From NCBI RefSeq assembly GCF_039544265.1, contig NZ_BAABLI010000008.1:62001-126000 (forward strand): a stretch of 64,000 bases of DNA. Reading direction: 5' to 3'. The notes under the pieces are model-generated. The model had not been told where the DNA came from and did no database searches. It saw nothing but the letters and a program-made list of their open reading frames with translations. The DNA is from Corallincola platygyrae (GTDB lineage Bacteria > Pseudomonadota > Gammaproteobacteria > Enterobacterales > Neiellaceae). Numbering within the stretch: position 1 is the stretch's first letter; every line of letters begins with the position of its first letter. Shown piece after piece: positions 51,986-61,574 of the stretch. Made by a program: the position numbers and the translations under genes.

Positions 51986-53578
51986 TTAGTGACGGAAATG
52001 GCGCATGTTGGTAAATACCATCGCCATGCCATGTTCGTCAGCTGCTGCAATCACTTCGTCATCACGAATTGAACCGCCTGGCTGGATAACACAGCTGATG
52101 CCTGCTTTTGCCGCCGCGTCGATACCGTCACGGAACGGGAAGAAGGCGTCAGAGGCCATGACTGAACCAGCCACTTCCAAGCCTTCGTCAGCGGCTTTGA
52201 TGCCTGCAATTTTTGCACTGTAAACGCGGCTCATCTGGCCAGCGCCAACACCGATAGTCATGCCGTCTTTGGCATAAACAATCGCGTTCGACTTAACGAA
52301 CTTGGCCACTTTCCAGCAGAACAGCAGATCTTTCAGTTCTTGCTCGGTTGGTTTGCGCTTGGATACGACCGTCAGATCTTCCAGCGTCACCATACCTTGG
52401 TCACGATCTTGAACCAGCAGACCACCATTAACACGCTTGTAGTCGTATTCGCTGGTCTTCTTGTCCCAGTAGCCACACTCCAGCAGGCGAACGTTCTTTT
52501 TCGCTGCCACGATCTGAGCTGCGGCTGCGCTAACAGCGGGTGCGATGATCACTTCAACAAACTGACGGCTTACGATTGCTTCGGCAGTGTCAGCATCCAA
52601 CTCCTGGTTAAAAGCAATGATGCCGCCAAAGGCAGAGGTTGGGTCAGTTTTGAATGCGCGATCGTAGGCTTCCAGTTGAGTTTTGCCCAGAGACACACCA
52701 CAAGGGTTGGCATGCTTGACGATGACACAGGCTGGCTCGTCGAACTCTTTCACACATTCGAGTGCAGCGTCAGTATCGGCGATGTTGTTGTAGCTCAGTG
52801 CCTTACCTTGCAGCTGTTTGGCTGATGCCACAGACGCTTCCTGCAGGTTAGCTTCAACATAGAAAGCCGCGTTCTGGTGGCTGTTTTCACCATAACGCAT
52901 GTCTTGCTTCTTGAGGAACTGGCTGTTGAATGTGCGAGGGAACTGGCTGTTCTCGCTATTTTCGTCGGTGTCGCCATAGCTTGGTACCTTGGTACCGAAG
53001 TAGTTGGCGATCATGCCGTCGTAGGCTGCTGTGTGCTCGAAGGCGGCTATGGCCAGATCGAAACGCGTTGCCAGGGCAAGTGAGCCTTGGTTTTCTTCCA
53101 TTTCAGCCAGCACTCGGCCGTAGTCGCTGGCGTTAACCACGATAGTGACATCTTTGTGGTTTTTCGCTGCTGAACGAACCATGGTAGGGCCACCGATATC
53201 GATGTTTTCAACCGCATCTTCCAGTGTGCAATCTGGGTTTGCCACCGTAGCGGCAAATGGGTAGAGGTTAACGACAACCATATCGATTGGGTTGATGCCG
53301 TGGGTGTTCATCACTGCGTCATCTTGCTCGCGACGACCCAGGATCCCGCCATGAACTTTTGGATGCAGTGTTTTAACACGGCCATCCATCATTTCTGGGA
53401 ATCCGGTGTAGTCAGAGACTTCAATAACATCAATGCCCTGTTCGGCAAGCAGGCGGGCAGTACCGCCAGTAGAAAGGATTTCAACGCCCTTTTCGGCAAG
53501 TGCGCGAGCGAACTCTACGATACCGGTCTTGTCTGACACGCTGATAAGCGCACGGCGGATCGGTCTAGCAGCTTCCAT
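51986..53578 (-). CDS. purH: Bifunctional AICAR formyltransferase/IMP cyclohydrolase
   Basis: 530 residues. N-terminal IMP cyclohydrolase (RALISVSDKTGIVEFARAL; LSTGGTA; about 1-200) and C-terminal AICAR transformylase with MRYGENSHQNA and the catalytic KHANPCG near 266-272. Last two steps to IMP. purD follows after 145 bases in which I see no gene. No PurR-like box was recognised upstream. Confidence 0.97.
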   Translation of the reverse strand: MEAARPIRRALISVSDKTGIVEFARALAEKGVEILSTGGTARLLAEQGIDVIEVSDYTGFPEMMDGRVKTLHPKVHGGILGRREQDDAVMNTHGINPIDMVVVNLYPFAATVANPDCTLEDAVENIDIGGPTMVRSAAKNHKDVTIVVNASDYGRVLAEMEENQGSLALATRFDLAIAAFEHTAAYDGMIANYFGTKVPSYGDTDENSENSQFPRTFNSQFLKKQDMRYGENSHQNAAFYVEANLQEASVASAKQLQGKALSYNNIADTDAALECVKEFDEPACVIVKHANPCGVSLGKTQLEAYDRAFKTDPTSAFGGIIAFNQELDADTAEAIVSRQFVEVIIAPAVSAAAAQIVAAKKNVRLLECGYWDKKTSEYDYKRVNGGLLVQDRDQGMVTLEDLTVVSKRKPTEQELKDLLFCWKVAKFVKSNAIVYAKDGMTIGVGAGQMSRVYSAKIAGIKAADEGLEVAGSVMASDAFFPFRDGIDAAAKAGISCVIQPGGSIRDDEVIAAADEHGMAMVFTNMRHFRH

Positions 53579-53674
53579 CGAGTAATCTTCCTCAACTCAA
53601 TTGATTGGTGGGGTTAGTTTAGCTTCCCAAAGGTGACCATGTTCCCATTTAGAGACAGGTCTTAAATAGACGAA

Positions 53675-53692
53675 AGGGCCCAATTGGGCCCT
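53675..53692 (-). terminator. Possible terminator of dusB-fis
   Basis: Perfect 18-base palindrome AGGGCCCAATTGGGCCCT 12 bases after the fis stop codon, followed on the minus strand by TTTC. Short T-tract, so only a likely terminator. Confidence 0.55.
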
Positions 53693-53703
53693 GTCGATAT
53701 AGA

Positions 53704-53997
53704 TTAGTTCATTCCGTATTTTTTGAGCTTCTTACGCAGCGTACCGCGGTTGACACCCAGCAAGTTCGACGCACGGGTCTGATTGCCACGGGTATAAGTC
53801 ATTACTTCTTCGAGCAGTGGCGCTTCAACTTCAGACAGGAACAGCTCGTACAGGTCATTGATGTCCTGGCCGTTCAGCTGAGTCAGGTAGTTGCGCATTG
53901 CTTTCTTTACTGACTCACGCAGAGGTGTTGCATTGTTAGTGCCAGTTACCTGCGTTGCAGTACCCATAACTTCGGATTTCAGATTAGTCTCAAACAT
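53704..53997 (-). CDS. fis: DNA-binding protein Fis
   Basis: 97 residues, near the usual 98. Core PLRESVKKAMRNYLTQLNGQDINDLYELFLSEVE and C-terminal helix-turn-helix TRGNQTRASNLLGVNRGTLRKKLKKYG are almost the E. coli sequence. Nucleoid protein controlling rRNA and supercoiling genes. Second gene of the dusB-fis operon, 27 bases after dusB. Confidence 0.98.
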   Translation of the reverse strand: MFETNLKSEVMGTATQVTGTNNATPLRESVKKAMRNYLTQLNGQDINDLYELFLSEVEAPLLEEVMTYTRGNQTRASNLLGVNRGTLRKKLKKYGMN

Positions 53998-54024
53998 ACG
54001 CCTTAGCTCGCTAAAATTTTCTGA

Positions 54025-54996
54025 TTAATTTTCTGATGCAAAGAATGCATTTAACGCGCTCAGCTGTTCCATCGCTGACGACAGCCCGTTAAAGTTGCTT
54101 CGAAATTCCCTGGTGGGGTCAATTGACTGCAAGTACCAGCCCACATGTTTGCGGACGATTCGCGGCCCTGTCACCTCACCATAAAACTCATGCAGCGCTT
54201 CCACGTGCGCTAACACAATATCGCGGATCTCCTCCGCGGGCGGCTCTGACAAATGCTCACCCGTTTCCAGGTAGTGGGCAATTTGCTTAAACAGCCAAGG
54301 TCTTCCTTGAGCAGCTCTGCCTATCATCAGGGCATCTGCACCTGTGGTATTCAGAACCTGTTGCGCTTTCTCTGGGCTGTCGATATCACCGTTGGCGATA
54401 ACGGGGATGGACACGGCTTGCTTTACAGCGGCTATGGTGTCGTACTCCGCATCACCCTTATACATACAGGCGCGTGTGCGACCATGCATGGCTATTGCCT
54501 GAATGCCGCATTGCTCGGCCAGGCGGGCGATCTCGACCCCGTTTTTATGTTCGGGTTCCCATCCGGTTCGGGTCTTTAATGTCACAGGCACTTCGACGGC
54601 GTTTACCACCGTGGTCAGTATCTGTTCGACCAGTTCCGGGTGTTGCAAAAGCGCTGAACCAGCCAGCTTTTTGTTCACCTTTTTCATCGGACAGCCCATA
54701 TTGATATCAATAATCTGGGCACCGTTGGCAACATTAAAGCGGGCGGCTTCTGCCATCAGCTCGGGATCTGAACCTGCGATCTGTACCGACCGTATGCCAG
54801 ACTCTCCAGCGTGATCCATGCGCTTTTGCGATTTTTCTGTTCCCCAGACTTTAGGGTTACTTGAAAGCATCTCTGAAACCGCCAAACCCGCGCCCATCTT
54901 GCGGCACAGCTGTCGGTAAGGTCGATCAGTAATTCCCGCCATCGGAGCGACAATCAGCGGATTGTCTAGACGGTAAGGACCAATCGTAATGCTCAA
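54025..54996 (-). CDS. dusB: tRNA-dihydrouridine synthase B
   Basis: 323 residues. FMN-barrel with APMAGITDRPYRQLC, the catalytic Cys in DINMGCPMKKVNKK, and TGADALMIGRAAQGRPW. Reduces U17 of tRNA. The start is TTG at 54996 with AGGTGG eight bases upstream, one residue longer than E. coli. Cotranscribed with fis. Confidence 0.95.
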   Translation of the reverse strand: MSITIGPYRLDNPLIVAPMAGITDRPYRQLCRKMGAGLAVSEMLSSNPKVWGTEKSQKRMDHAGESGIRSVQIAGSDPELMAEAARFNVANGAQIIDINMGCPMKKVNKKLAGSALLQHPELVEQILTTVVNAVEVPVTLKTRTGWEPEHKNGVEIARLAEQCGIQAIAMHGRTRACMYKGDAEYDTIAAVKQAVSIPVIANGDIDSPEKAQQVLNTTGADALMIGRAAQGRPWLFKQIAHYLETGEHLSEPPAEEIRDIVLAHVEALHEFYGEVTGPRIVRKHVGWYLQSIDPTREFRSNFNGLSSAMEQLSALNAFFASEN

Positions 54997-55173
54997 AGTT
55001 TCACCACCTGTCTGTTGAGAGCGGCGTAGTTTACTCGGTTTTTATGCTGCACGAAAGGTCAGTTTTTAGCCTTTTGTGTAGCGATTGACCAGACGCAAAA
55101 CCGAGGCACTTTTTTATTAAGTATTTGTGCAAGTTAAGCTACTGAATTGTCATTGAAATAGTCGGTTATGTAG

Positions 55174-56055
55174 CTATTTCGCTACACCACTGATACGGGC
55201 CCACTCCTCTTGATGAATGATGGGATCCAGTGTAATGGCACCGCTGTAGGCGGTAGCAACGTCTTCAGCCTGACTCTCTAGCACGCCTGACAGTGCAAGG
55301 TGTCCGCCACTTTTTGGCAGGGTGACGATCTGTGAGGCCAACTGCTTGAGTGGGCCTGCGAGGATATTGGCAACCACTACATCCGCCTTGAGATTGTCTG
55401 GCTGTTGCTCTGGCAGGTATAGCTCGAGGCGGTCAGAGACACCGTTGCGCTCAGCATTATCTCGGCTGGCCTGAATGGCCTGAGGGTCGATATCGATGCC
55501 AATGGCGTGTTTCGCACCCAACTTAAGCGCGGCAACGGCGAGAATGCCTGAGCCACAGCCAAAGTCGATGACGGTCTTGTCTTTCAGCTCCAGGCTATCG
55601 AGCCACTGCAGGCAAAGAGAAGTCGTTGGATGAGTGCCGGTACCAAATGCCAGTCCGGGATCGAGTATCACATTAACCGCATCCGGGGCCGGGGCATCTC
55701 GCCAGCTTGGGCAGATCCAGAGGCGTTTGCCAAACTGCATCGGGTGGAAGTTGTCCATCCACTCCCTTTCCCAGTCTTTGTCTTCCAAAGGTTCTAGCTT
55801 GTAGCGTTGGCCTTCACTAAGTCCGCCATGGTGTTGTAGATAGTTCACCACGATGTCCATATCGGCCTCGGCATCCCAAAGACCCATCACATCGGTTTCT
55901 CCCCACAGCCGAGTTTCGCCAGGCAAAGGTTCAAATACTGGCGTGTCTTTGGAATCGAGAAAGGTGACAGAAAGTGCACCGCAGGCAGACATCAGATCGC
56001 CAACTTTTTCGGCAGTTTCGGCGGTGGCATTGAGACGGAGTTGAAGCCAGGGCAT
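55174..56055 (-). CDS. prmA: Ribosomal protein L11 methyltransferase
   Basis: 293 residues. N-terminal L11-binding domain (LQLRLNATAETAEKVGDLM), then SAM-binding motif I VIDFGCGSGILAVAALKLG, AIGIDIDPQAIQAS and VVANILAGPL. Trimethylates L11. prmA-dusB-fis order as in E. coli, with 177 bases before dusB. Confidence 0.97.
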   Translation of the reverse strand: MPWLQLRLNATAETAEKVGDLMSACGALSVTFLDSKDTPVFEPLPGETRLWGETDVMGLWDAEADMDIVVNYLQHHGGLSEGQRYKLEPLEDKDWEREWMDNFHPMQFGKRLWICPSWRDAPAPDAVNVILDPGLAFGTGTHPTTSLCLQWLDSLELKDKTVIDFGCGSGILAVAALKLGAKHAIGIDIDPQAIQASRDNAERNGVSDRLELYLPEQQPDNLKADVVVANILAGPLKQLASQIVTLPKSGGHLALSGVLESQAEDVATAYSGAITLDPIIHQEEWARISGVAK

Positions 56056-56281
56056 GAGGAACCTCGCAAGCTAGGGTAGGTTTTAATGGGCGGATTGTAG
56101 CGGTCTGGGGAGCGTTAATACAGAGAGATAACCGATTGGTCAGATTTTCTATTTTTGCTGACGTGAAAAAACGTGCCTGCGTCACTTGCATATGGTCAAT
56201 TATGAGACAAACTTGAGTAATAACTCTAATGACGCTGATATTGATAAGTCAGCATGGTTGAACGCTTGGAGGCTCTTACCC

Positions 56282-56776
56282 ATGTTAGATCTCTTGCCCG
56301 ATCTATATGACCTTTATTCAGATCGCCTGCGCCTACTCAATCTCAACTGGAAACATTTTGGTGATAAGCCCATATTCTGGGGGCCGGTTCAGACAGTCAG
56401 TTGTTTCGAAGACAACAGTAAGGTCGCGGAGTTGCTTGCCTCACCTGGCGATGGACAGGTGCTACTGGTCGACGGTGCGGCGTCCCACAACCGGGCGTTG
56501 TTAGGAGACAATCTGGCACAAAAGGGCATTGATAATGGCTGGGCTGGGGTTGTCATCAATGGCTGTATGCGAGATGCAGGTACCATTAATCAGATGCCAA
56601 TTGGTGTCAAAGCATTGGGTACCTGCCCAATAAAAACTGATAAGCGCGGACAGGGAGAGGTAGGTATCGCTGTAGAGATAGCGGGCATCGAGATCCATCC
56701 CGGCGAATATCTTTATGCTGATTTGAATGGGATTGCTGTCAGCGACCAGGCCTTGGCGATCCCCAACCTAGAATAA
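56282..56776 (+). CDS. rraA: RraA-family protein
   Basis: 164 residues from ATG 56282, with GGAGG nine bases upstream; a longer frame from 56186 adds 32 residues without family match. RraA features: LPDLYDLYSDRL start, FGDKPIFWGPVQTVSCFEDN, LLVDGAASHNRALLG, VVINGCMRDAG, GEYLYADLNGIAVS. E. coli RraA inhibits RNase E; relatives are aldolases with G-X20-R-D, and the Arg-Asp pair (MRD) is present here, so either role is possible. Divergent from prmA. Confidence 0.82.
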   Translation: MLDLLPDLYDLYSDRLRLLNLNWKHFGDKPIFWGPVQTVSCFEDNSKVAELLASPGDGQVLLVDGAASHNRALLGDNLAQKGIDNGWAGVVINGCMRDAGTINQMPIGVKALGTCPIKTDKRGQGEVGIAVEIAGIEIHPGEYLYADLNGIAVSDQALAIPNLE

Positions 56777-56796
56777 TGCACTATTTAGGTAGCCTG

Positions 56797-57492
56797 TCAG
56801 GTAGCCTGCACGTGGTTTTCGCCCACGCTGTAGGCGATAACCTGGCTGATTTGAGTCAGTGGCCGTTGTGATTGTTCGGCCCATTGATTAAAGGCTTGCT
56901 GCACCGCTTTCAGATCCCTTTGGCTGGTAGGGTTTTTATCCACTACCCCTGCGCCAACTAAATGGGCAACCACATCCTTGCTCAACACAAAGGTGTCCTT
57001 ACCCATGCGGCGCAACATATAGGCCCCACTATTGCCACCCAATCGAGCGCCATTTTTTTTCAGCCACAACCATAAGCCGGTGATGTCATCGCTGGGCCAG
57101 TCAGCAATAAACCTGGCAAAACTGCCATGTTGTTTTGCCACGTCTAGAATCATCTGCGCGTTTTTCGGGACCGTAGCTATCTTCTGACCATTGCGGACGA
57201 TACTGGCGTCCTGCATTAGGCGATCAATATGAATATCGTTCAGTAGCACCATCTTTTCGGGGGCAAAGCCAAAGAAGGCTTTTTCAAACGCGGGCCACTT
57301 GTCTTCAATTACACGCCAGACAAAGCCACTTTGGAAAATGACTTTGGTGATGGTCGCCAGAAAGCGATCGTCAGGAATATGCGCAAGCTCAGCCGAAGAG
57401 AGTGGTTCTCCAAGCAGAAATTCCAAGGCGCGTTCGCCACCTTTACGTTCAGCGGCACGGTGATAAATACGATCAAAGGTTTCTATGGCCAT
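56797..57492 (-). CDS. Tag-like DNA-3-methyladenine glycosylase homologue lacking key residues
   Basis: 231 residues. The central part (ITKVIFQSGFVWRVI, then WPAFEKAFFGFAPEKM, RLMQDASIVRNGQKI) aligns by eye with E. coli Tag residues 35-100. The catalytic Glu38 of Tag is Val here, and the N- and C-terminal Cys/His zinc ligands are missing. It is a recognised variant group in marine gammaproteobacteria as far as I recall; glycosylase activity is doubtful. Followed on the same strand by nothing until prmA; FUSC genes lie upstream. Confidence 0.7.
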   Translation of the reverse strand: MAIETFDRIYHRAAERKGGERALEFLLGEPLSSAELAHIPDDRFLATITKVIFQSGFVWRVIEDKWPAFEKAFFGFAPEKMVLLNDIHIDRLMQDASIVRNGQKIATVPKNAQMILDVAKQHGSFARFIADWPSDDITGLWLWLKKNGARLGGNSGAYMLRRMGKDTFVLSKDVVAHLVGAGVVDKNPTSQRDLKAVQQAFNQWAEQSQRPLTQISQVIAYSVGENHVQAT

Positions 57493-57512
57493 GAAGGTTC
57501 CAGTCTTGTTGA

Positions 57513-58604
57513 TTATGCGTCGGCATTGTTTGCAGTTTGGCTTTTGGGTGTGGCGATATGCTCCCTGGCTTTAGGACTGAAGATAGCCACTACTACAAAA
57601 CCAAAAATGACATATACCGCTGCCAGGCCAATACCGATGATACGCGCATAAAATTTTTCATCAGCGTCGCCCCCAAAGTCGCCCGTGGTTGAGCCTATTA
57701 ACAGTAATACAGTGGAAAATGCTGTTGCATACAGAGGTGCGGTTGGGCGATCTGAAAACAGCCGCTGGGAGAACAGTAGAGCGGTTGCAAACACAAAGAT
57801 GATCAATGCGGTCAACTCTGGCATGGCTACCAGTAGCTGGAATAGCAGGAGGGCAACCAGACCGCCTGAAAAGTTGGCCAATAACAGGGCTAATGCACCT
57901 TTACCACTTTTTTGTAGATTGGGATTGAGTGCCAGTAGGCAGATAAACACCAGTGTTAGCAGGTGACTGGTGATGCCCCAGTAGTAAAACAAAACTACAG
58001 CAGGTGCTACCACAGAGGTTGAAATGAGTGCAGATCGGGTCGCGTCTGCCTCACTGATTGGATCGGGTTTGGGTGCTTGGGCCGCAGGCGCATCGGTTCC
58101 CAAATCGGGGACCAGGGTATGACTTAGCCACAGGAAAAACACGGCAAATAGTCCAGCAGTTGCCAACCCTCCGGCAACCATCAATGCCAATGCCTGATGG
58201 GTTAGTGCCACTACGGGGACCATGGTGATCGCGATAAGCAACATGGCACTGACAATCGCGGGCGCACCTTTGGCCGCAGAGTAGAAAATTCTGAACAGCA
58301 GCAGTATCACCAGCAGCATGCAAGGCAATGGATAGCGGAGAGTGGCCGCGGAAAACAGCAAGCCAAACAGTGCACTACCTGCGATTAAGACAATGATCTT
58401 GAGACCGCTGCTGACATCGAGGCAGGGTTGGCTGTTCCCCAGCAAAGACACGGTTAGCACTGGGATCAGATAACCCACCGGCATTCCGGACACTGCCGCG
58501 AACGCCATCGCTAATGTCGTGCCAATGGCAAACCTCAGCATCCGCCGCTGTTGCGGATCCTGTGGTAGCCACCCCGCCAACTGTTTGCCCAAATTAGTAG
58601 GCAT
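57513..58604 (-). CDS. FUSC/DUF2955-type inner-membrane protein
   Basis: 363 residues with ten or so membrane helices in two halves (about 20-150 and 190-345), separated by a Pro/Ala-rich loop. Matches the DUF2955/FUSC group of aromatic acid or organic-solvent exporters such as AaeB. Its start overlaps the end of the HlyD-type gene by 11 bases, so the two form one efflux unit: MFP first, pump second. No outer-membrane channel is encoded with them. Substrate unknown. Confidence 0.78.
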   Translation of the reverse strand: MPTNLGKQLAGWLPQDPQQRRMLRFAIGTTLAMAFAAVSGMPVGYLIPVLTVSLLGNSQPCLDVSSGLKIIVLIAGSALFGLLFSAATLRYPLPCMLLVILLLFRIFYSAAKGAPAIVSAMLLIAITMVPVVALTHQALALMVAGGLATAGLFAVFFLWLSHTLVPDLGTDAPAAQAPKPDPISEADATRSALISTSVVAPAVVLFYYWGITSHLLTLVFICLLALNPNLQKSGKGALALLLANFSGGLVALLLFQLLVAMPELTALIIFVFATALLFSQRLFSDRPTAPLYATAFSTVLLLIGSTTGDFGGDADEKFYARIIGIGLAAVYVIFGFVVVAIFSPKAREHIATPKSQTANNADA

Positions 58605-59760
58605 AGCTCAACAGACTTTTCACACGGATCCAAAGCTTACCGATACCGTTCATGATCCAGTTATCACCTGTGTATACGATGACATCTACCTGGCCACCGA
58701 CGCGGCGTAAGCCTTTACTTTCATCGTCGCTGAAACGAATAATGACCGGAATTCGCTGAGCTTCTCGCAACCAGCCACTTGAACTATTGATGGTTTGTAG
58801 CTGACCCAGTTGGTTATTGTTATCCCAGCTGACACCGTATCCAACACTGGCAACCTTGCCTTTAAAGACTCGCGCGGGCGCGGCATCGAGCACCATCTCG
58901 ACTTCGTCTCCGGGGGTTATGTTGCCCAAGTTGTTCTCACGCATGTAGGCTTCAACCCACACATCTTCAGCTGAGATAAAGGTCATTAACGGCGCACCTG
59001 TCTGTGCGTAGTGTCCCTCAGCAACCTGTAGGTTGGTAACAGCGCCAAGGTAAGGGGCTTTTACCGTGGTGTTTTGCAGATCTAGTCGGGCCTGGCGCAG
59101 TGCTGTGATGGCGTTACGCATGTTGGCGTTTTCTTCGCCTTCCGCGCCCAGTTTTTGTTTAGCAGCACGCAGATCCGCTTCTGCCTTGGCTAGGCTGGCG
59201 CGAGCTTTCTTCACGCCGGCAATCGCTTGATCACCAAAAGAGGCCGCCATAATGCCTTGTTTGGTCAGGGTCAGAGTACGCTTGGCCTGCGCTTCGCGGT
59301 TGGTCAGGTGTGCCTGTGCATTCAGTACAGCGGCTTGTGCTGCGCTTACCGCTTCTATATCTGCACCAACGCCCTGACCTGCTAATTCCAGATTAGCTTC
59401 CGCCTGCGATACCGCGAGTTGATATCTTTCAGGATCGATCTGAAACAGCAGGTCATCCTGTTGCACAACTTGGTTATTTTCAACACCGACGGTTTGAATG
59501 GAACCGGGTACTTCAGACGCAATCGGGATGACAAAGGCTCGCAGTCGTGCTTGGTCGGTGGAGGGGGTGATGCGGTCAGCAATCAAGTACCAAAGTAGTA
59601 ACAACCCCGCCACTATAAGAATGGTTTGAGTCAGTTTTTTCACTTTATTGGCTTTCGCCGTTGCATCTGCGCTTGAGCTTTCGGTACTGGTTACTTCTGT
59701 GTCAGCGGCTTTTGTGTTGGCCTTTTCTGACGTGGATTGCTCGTTTTCCTTGTCACTCAT
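58594..59760 (-). CDS. HlyD/EmrA-type membrane fusion protein
   Basis: 388 residues. A long acidic, Ser/Thr-rich cytoplasmic lead (1-42), one membrane helix (about 46-63), lipoyl halves (VPGSIQTVGVENNQVVQQDDLLFQID and APYLGAVTNLQVAEGHY) flanking a coiled-coil hairpin (about 110-210). Bridges an inner-membrane pump to an outer-membrane channel across the periplasm. Partner is the FUSC protein that follows. Confidence 0.87.
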   Translation of the reverse strand: MSDKENEQSTSEKANTKAADTEVTSTESSSADATAKANKVKKLTQTILIVAGLLLLWYLIADRITPSTDQARLRAFVIPIASEVPGSIQTVGVENNQVVQQDDLLFQIDPERYQLAVSQAEANLELAGQGVGADIEAVSAAQAAVLNAQAHLTNREAQAKRTLTLTKQGIMAASFGDQAIAGVKKARASLAKAEADLRAAKQKLGAEGEENANMRNAITALRQARLDLQNTTVKAPYLGAVTNLQVAEGHYAQTGAPLMTFISAEDVWVEAYMRENNLGNITPGDEVEMVLDAAPARVFKGKVASVGYGVSWDNNNQLGQLQTINSSSGWLREAQRIPVIIRFSDDESKGLRRVGGQVDVIVYTGDNWIMNGIGKLWIRVKSLLSYAY

Positions 59761-59877
59761 CCCCTAAAACCCTTGTTGCATGCGTTTTTGCTTGTTATGA
59801 GGCCAAGAGTAGAACGGAAAAGGGATAGATGACAAGCGGCCCAACCTTATGATTAGGCCGCAAAAAAGGAAAGTGGG

Positions 59878-61380
59878 TTACTGATTCAGCAGGAACTGAC
59901 GTACATCGTCGGTCAGTTGCTTCAGGCTGGGCTCGTGTACGTACATCATATGGCCAGCCGGGTAATAGGTCATGGTGACGCGTTGCGGGTCGATACCATA
60001 GTGAGCAAAACTCTGTTCAGTGGCAAAGAACGGCGTGGCGAGGTCATAGTAACCATTGGCAATAAAGACTCGCAGATCTCTGTTTTGGCGCATGCCTTTG
60101 GCGATCAGAGGTGCTACGTTTATAACGTTTTCTTCCCTTGGCGAACCACCCATGGACCAATCCCAGGCAACATACACCTTGCTGTTTAGGATTTGGTAGG
60201 TTTCTGGCCGTTCAACACCGATTTGGCGACCCAGATAATCATTGATGGCAGCCGTGTAGGCTGCAGCAATACCATAGCCGGAAGGATCAGCTTCAAACAT
60301 CTCGCCAGCACTATCGGCATCGGTTCCTAAGTAGCGACTGTCGAGTCGACCAACCACCTGGCCCTTATCCCGCAGCAGCTCTTTCATAAAACGCATCTCA
60401 TGAATACGCATATCGGTCGATTCCAAGTATTGCTTAGACAGCCCCGTGTACTGATGCAATTTGTCGATGATCTGTGCCCGTTCCTCTTTGCTCAAGCGAC
60501 TGCCTTTGCCCAGTGCAACGGTATAGTCATTCAGTGCAAACTCGCGCACTTCATCTAAAAACGGCGCCAGCAGTTCAGGTTTGTTTGGCAGTGCATCGTG
60601 ATACCAGGCGGTGGCGGCATAGGTAGGCAGGAAGTTCACAAATGCCTGCTCATTGCCGGGGAAGAAATCGCCGGTCTGGTAATCCACAATCGCTGAGATA
60701 AGCAAGATGCCGTTAAGGTTAACTGCGTTCCAGCCCTCTTGTAGCTCTCTGACCAAGGCGCCGATACGTGTCGTGCCATAGCTTTCACCGGCAAGGTAAC
60801 GTGGCGTATTCCAACGCTGGTGCTCACTGATAAAGTGACGGACAAAACGAGACAAGATCTGGGCATCTTTTTTCACACCCCAGAAGTCTTCGTTTTTGTA
60901 CTCACCGATGGCGCGGGAGTATCCGGTACCCACAGGATCAACAAACACCAGATCGGCGATATCCAGCATCGCCAGCGGGTTATCAATCAGGGGATAGGGG
61001 GGCGCACCAGCATTTTCACCCTGGGAAGGCACCACCACACGTTTAGGACCAAAACCACCCAGGTGCAGCCAAACAGATGCACTGCCCGGTCCACCATTAA
61101 AGAAGAAGATCAGTGGGCGTTGTTGCTCATTGGTGTCTTCAGCAAAATAAGCCGTGCTGAAGATGCTGGCCATCGGCTTGCCTTCATCATCCTGCAGATG
61201 TGTATCCGCAGCGATCACGCGATAGCTGACTTTTTTATTGTGGAATTTTCCGCTGCGCTGTTTTTCAACATGCACAGGGTCAGGCGTGACGATAGGATCA
61301 GCAGGTGCTTCTTCTGCCTGCAAACCATAGTTGAACATCAAACAGAAGATGCCCGCGTAGATAAAAGGAAGCGTTTTCAT
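59878..61380 (-). CDS. Secreted S10-family serine carboxypeptidase
   Basis: 500 residues from ATG 61380; a longer frame adds 23 residues with no signal. Signal peptide (LPFIYAGIFCLMFNYGLQA). Oxyanion-side FFFNGGPGSASVWLHLG, nucleophile Ser in AGESYGTTR, then the Asp in NGYYDLATPF and His in PAGHMMYV. Peptidase S10 (carboxypeptidase Y-like) exported to the periplasm or outside. Preceded by the small inverted repeat 61416-61484. Confidence 0.9.
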   Translation of the reverse strand: MKTLPFIYAGIFCLMFNYGLQAEEAPADPIVTPDPVHVEKQRSGKFHNKKVSYRVIAADTHLQDDEGKPMASIFSTAYFAEDTNEQQRPLIFFFNGGPGSASVWLHLGGFGPKRVVVPSQGENAGAPPYPLIDNPLAMLDIADLVFVDPVGTGYSRAIGEYKNEDFWGVKKDAQILSRFVRHFISEHQRWNTPRYLAGESYGTTRIGALVRELQEGWNAVNLNGILLISAIVDYQTGDFFPGNEQAFVNFLPTYAATAWYHDALPNKPELLAPFLDEVREFALNDYTVALGKGSRLSKEERAQIIDKLHQYTGLSKQYLESTDMRIHEMRFMKELLRDKGQVVGRLDSRYLGTDADSAGEMFEADPSGYGIAAAYTAAINDYLGRQIGVERPETYQILNSKVYVAWDWSMGGSPREENVINVAPLIAKGMRQNRDLRVFIANGYYDLATPFFATEQSFAHYGIDPQRVTMTYYPAGHMMYVHEPSLKQLTDDVRQFLLNQ

Positions 61381-61415
61381 TGAGTTCTCGGAACCGTACG
61401 TGATGAGCAGTAAAG

Positions 61416-61484
61416 TGATACCAATCCGAATAAGAATATGCTCTACCATCGGGAATTTGAATCACTTTATGCGGATTGGTATCA
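61416..61484. repeat. 69-base palindromic repeat element
   Basis: Perfect 13-base arms TGATACCAATCCG (61416-61428) and CGGATTGGTATCA (61472-61484) enclose 43 bases. It lies 36 bases upstream of the S10 peptidase start, in its leader, and before the accC terminator. Similar TGATACCAAT-ended small repeats are common in Alteromonadales and Vibrionales, so it is probably a REP/MITE-like dispersed unit. Confidence 0.6.
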
Positions 61485-61529
61485 AACAGGCTTACTAGCT
61501 TGTGGCAAGTGCCTGGCTCGGCAGAAAAC

Positions 61530-61556
61530 AAAAAGGCTGCCGAAGCAGCCTTTTTT
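61530..61556 (-). terminator. Intrinsic terminator after accC
   Basis: AAAAAGGCTGC / GCAGCCTTTTTT hairpin, 19 bases after the accC stop, T-tract on the minus strand. Confidence 0.88.
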
Positions 61557-61574
61557 AGGAGAAACTAAGCGGCA

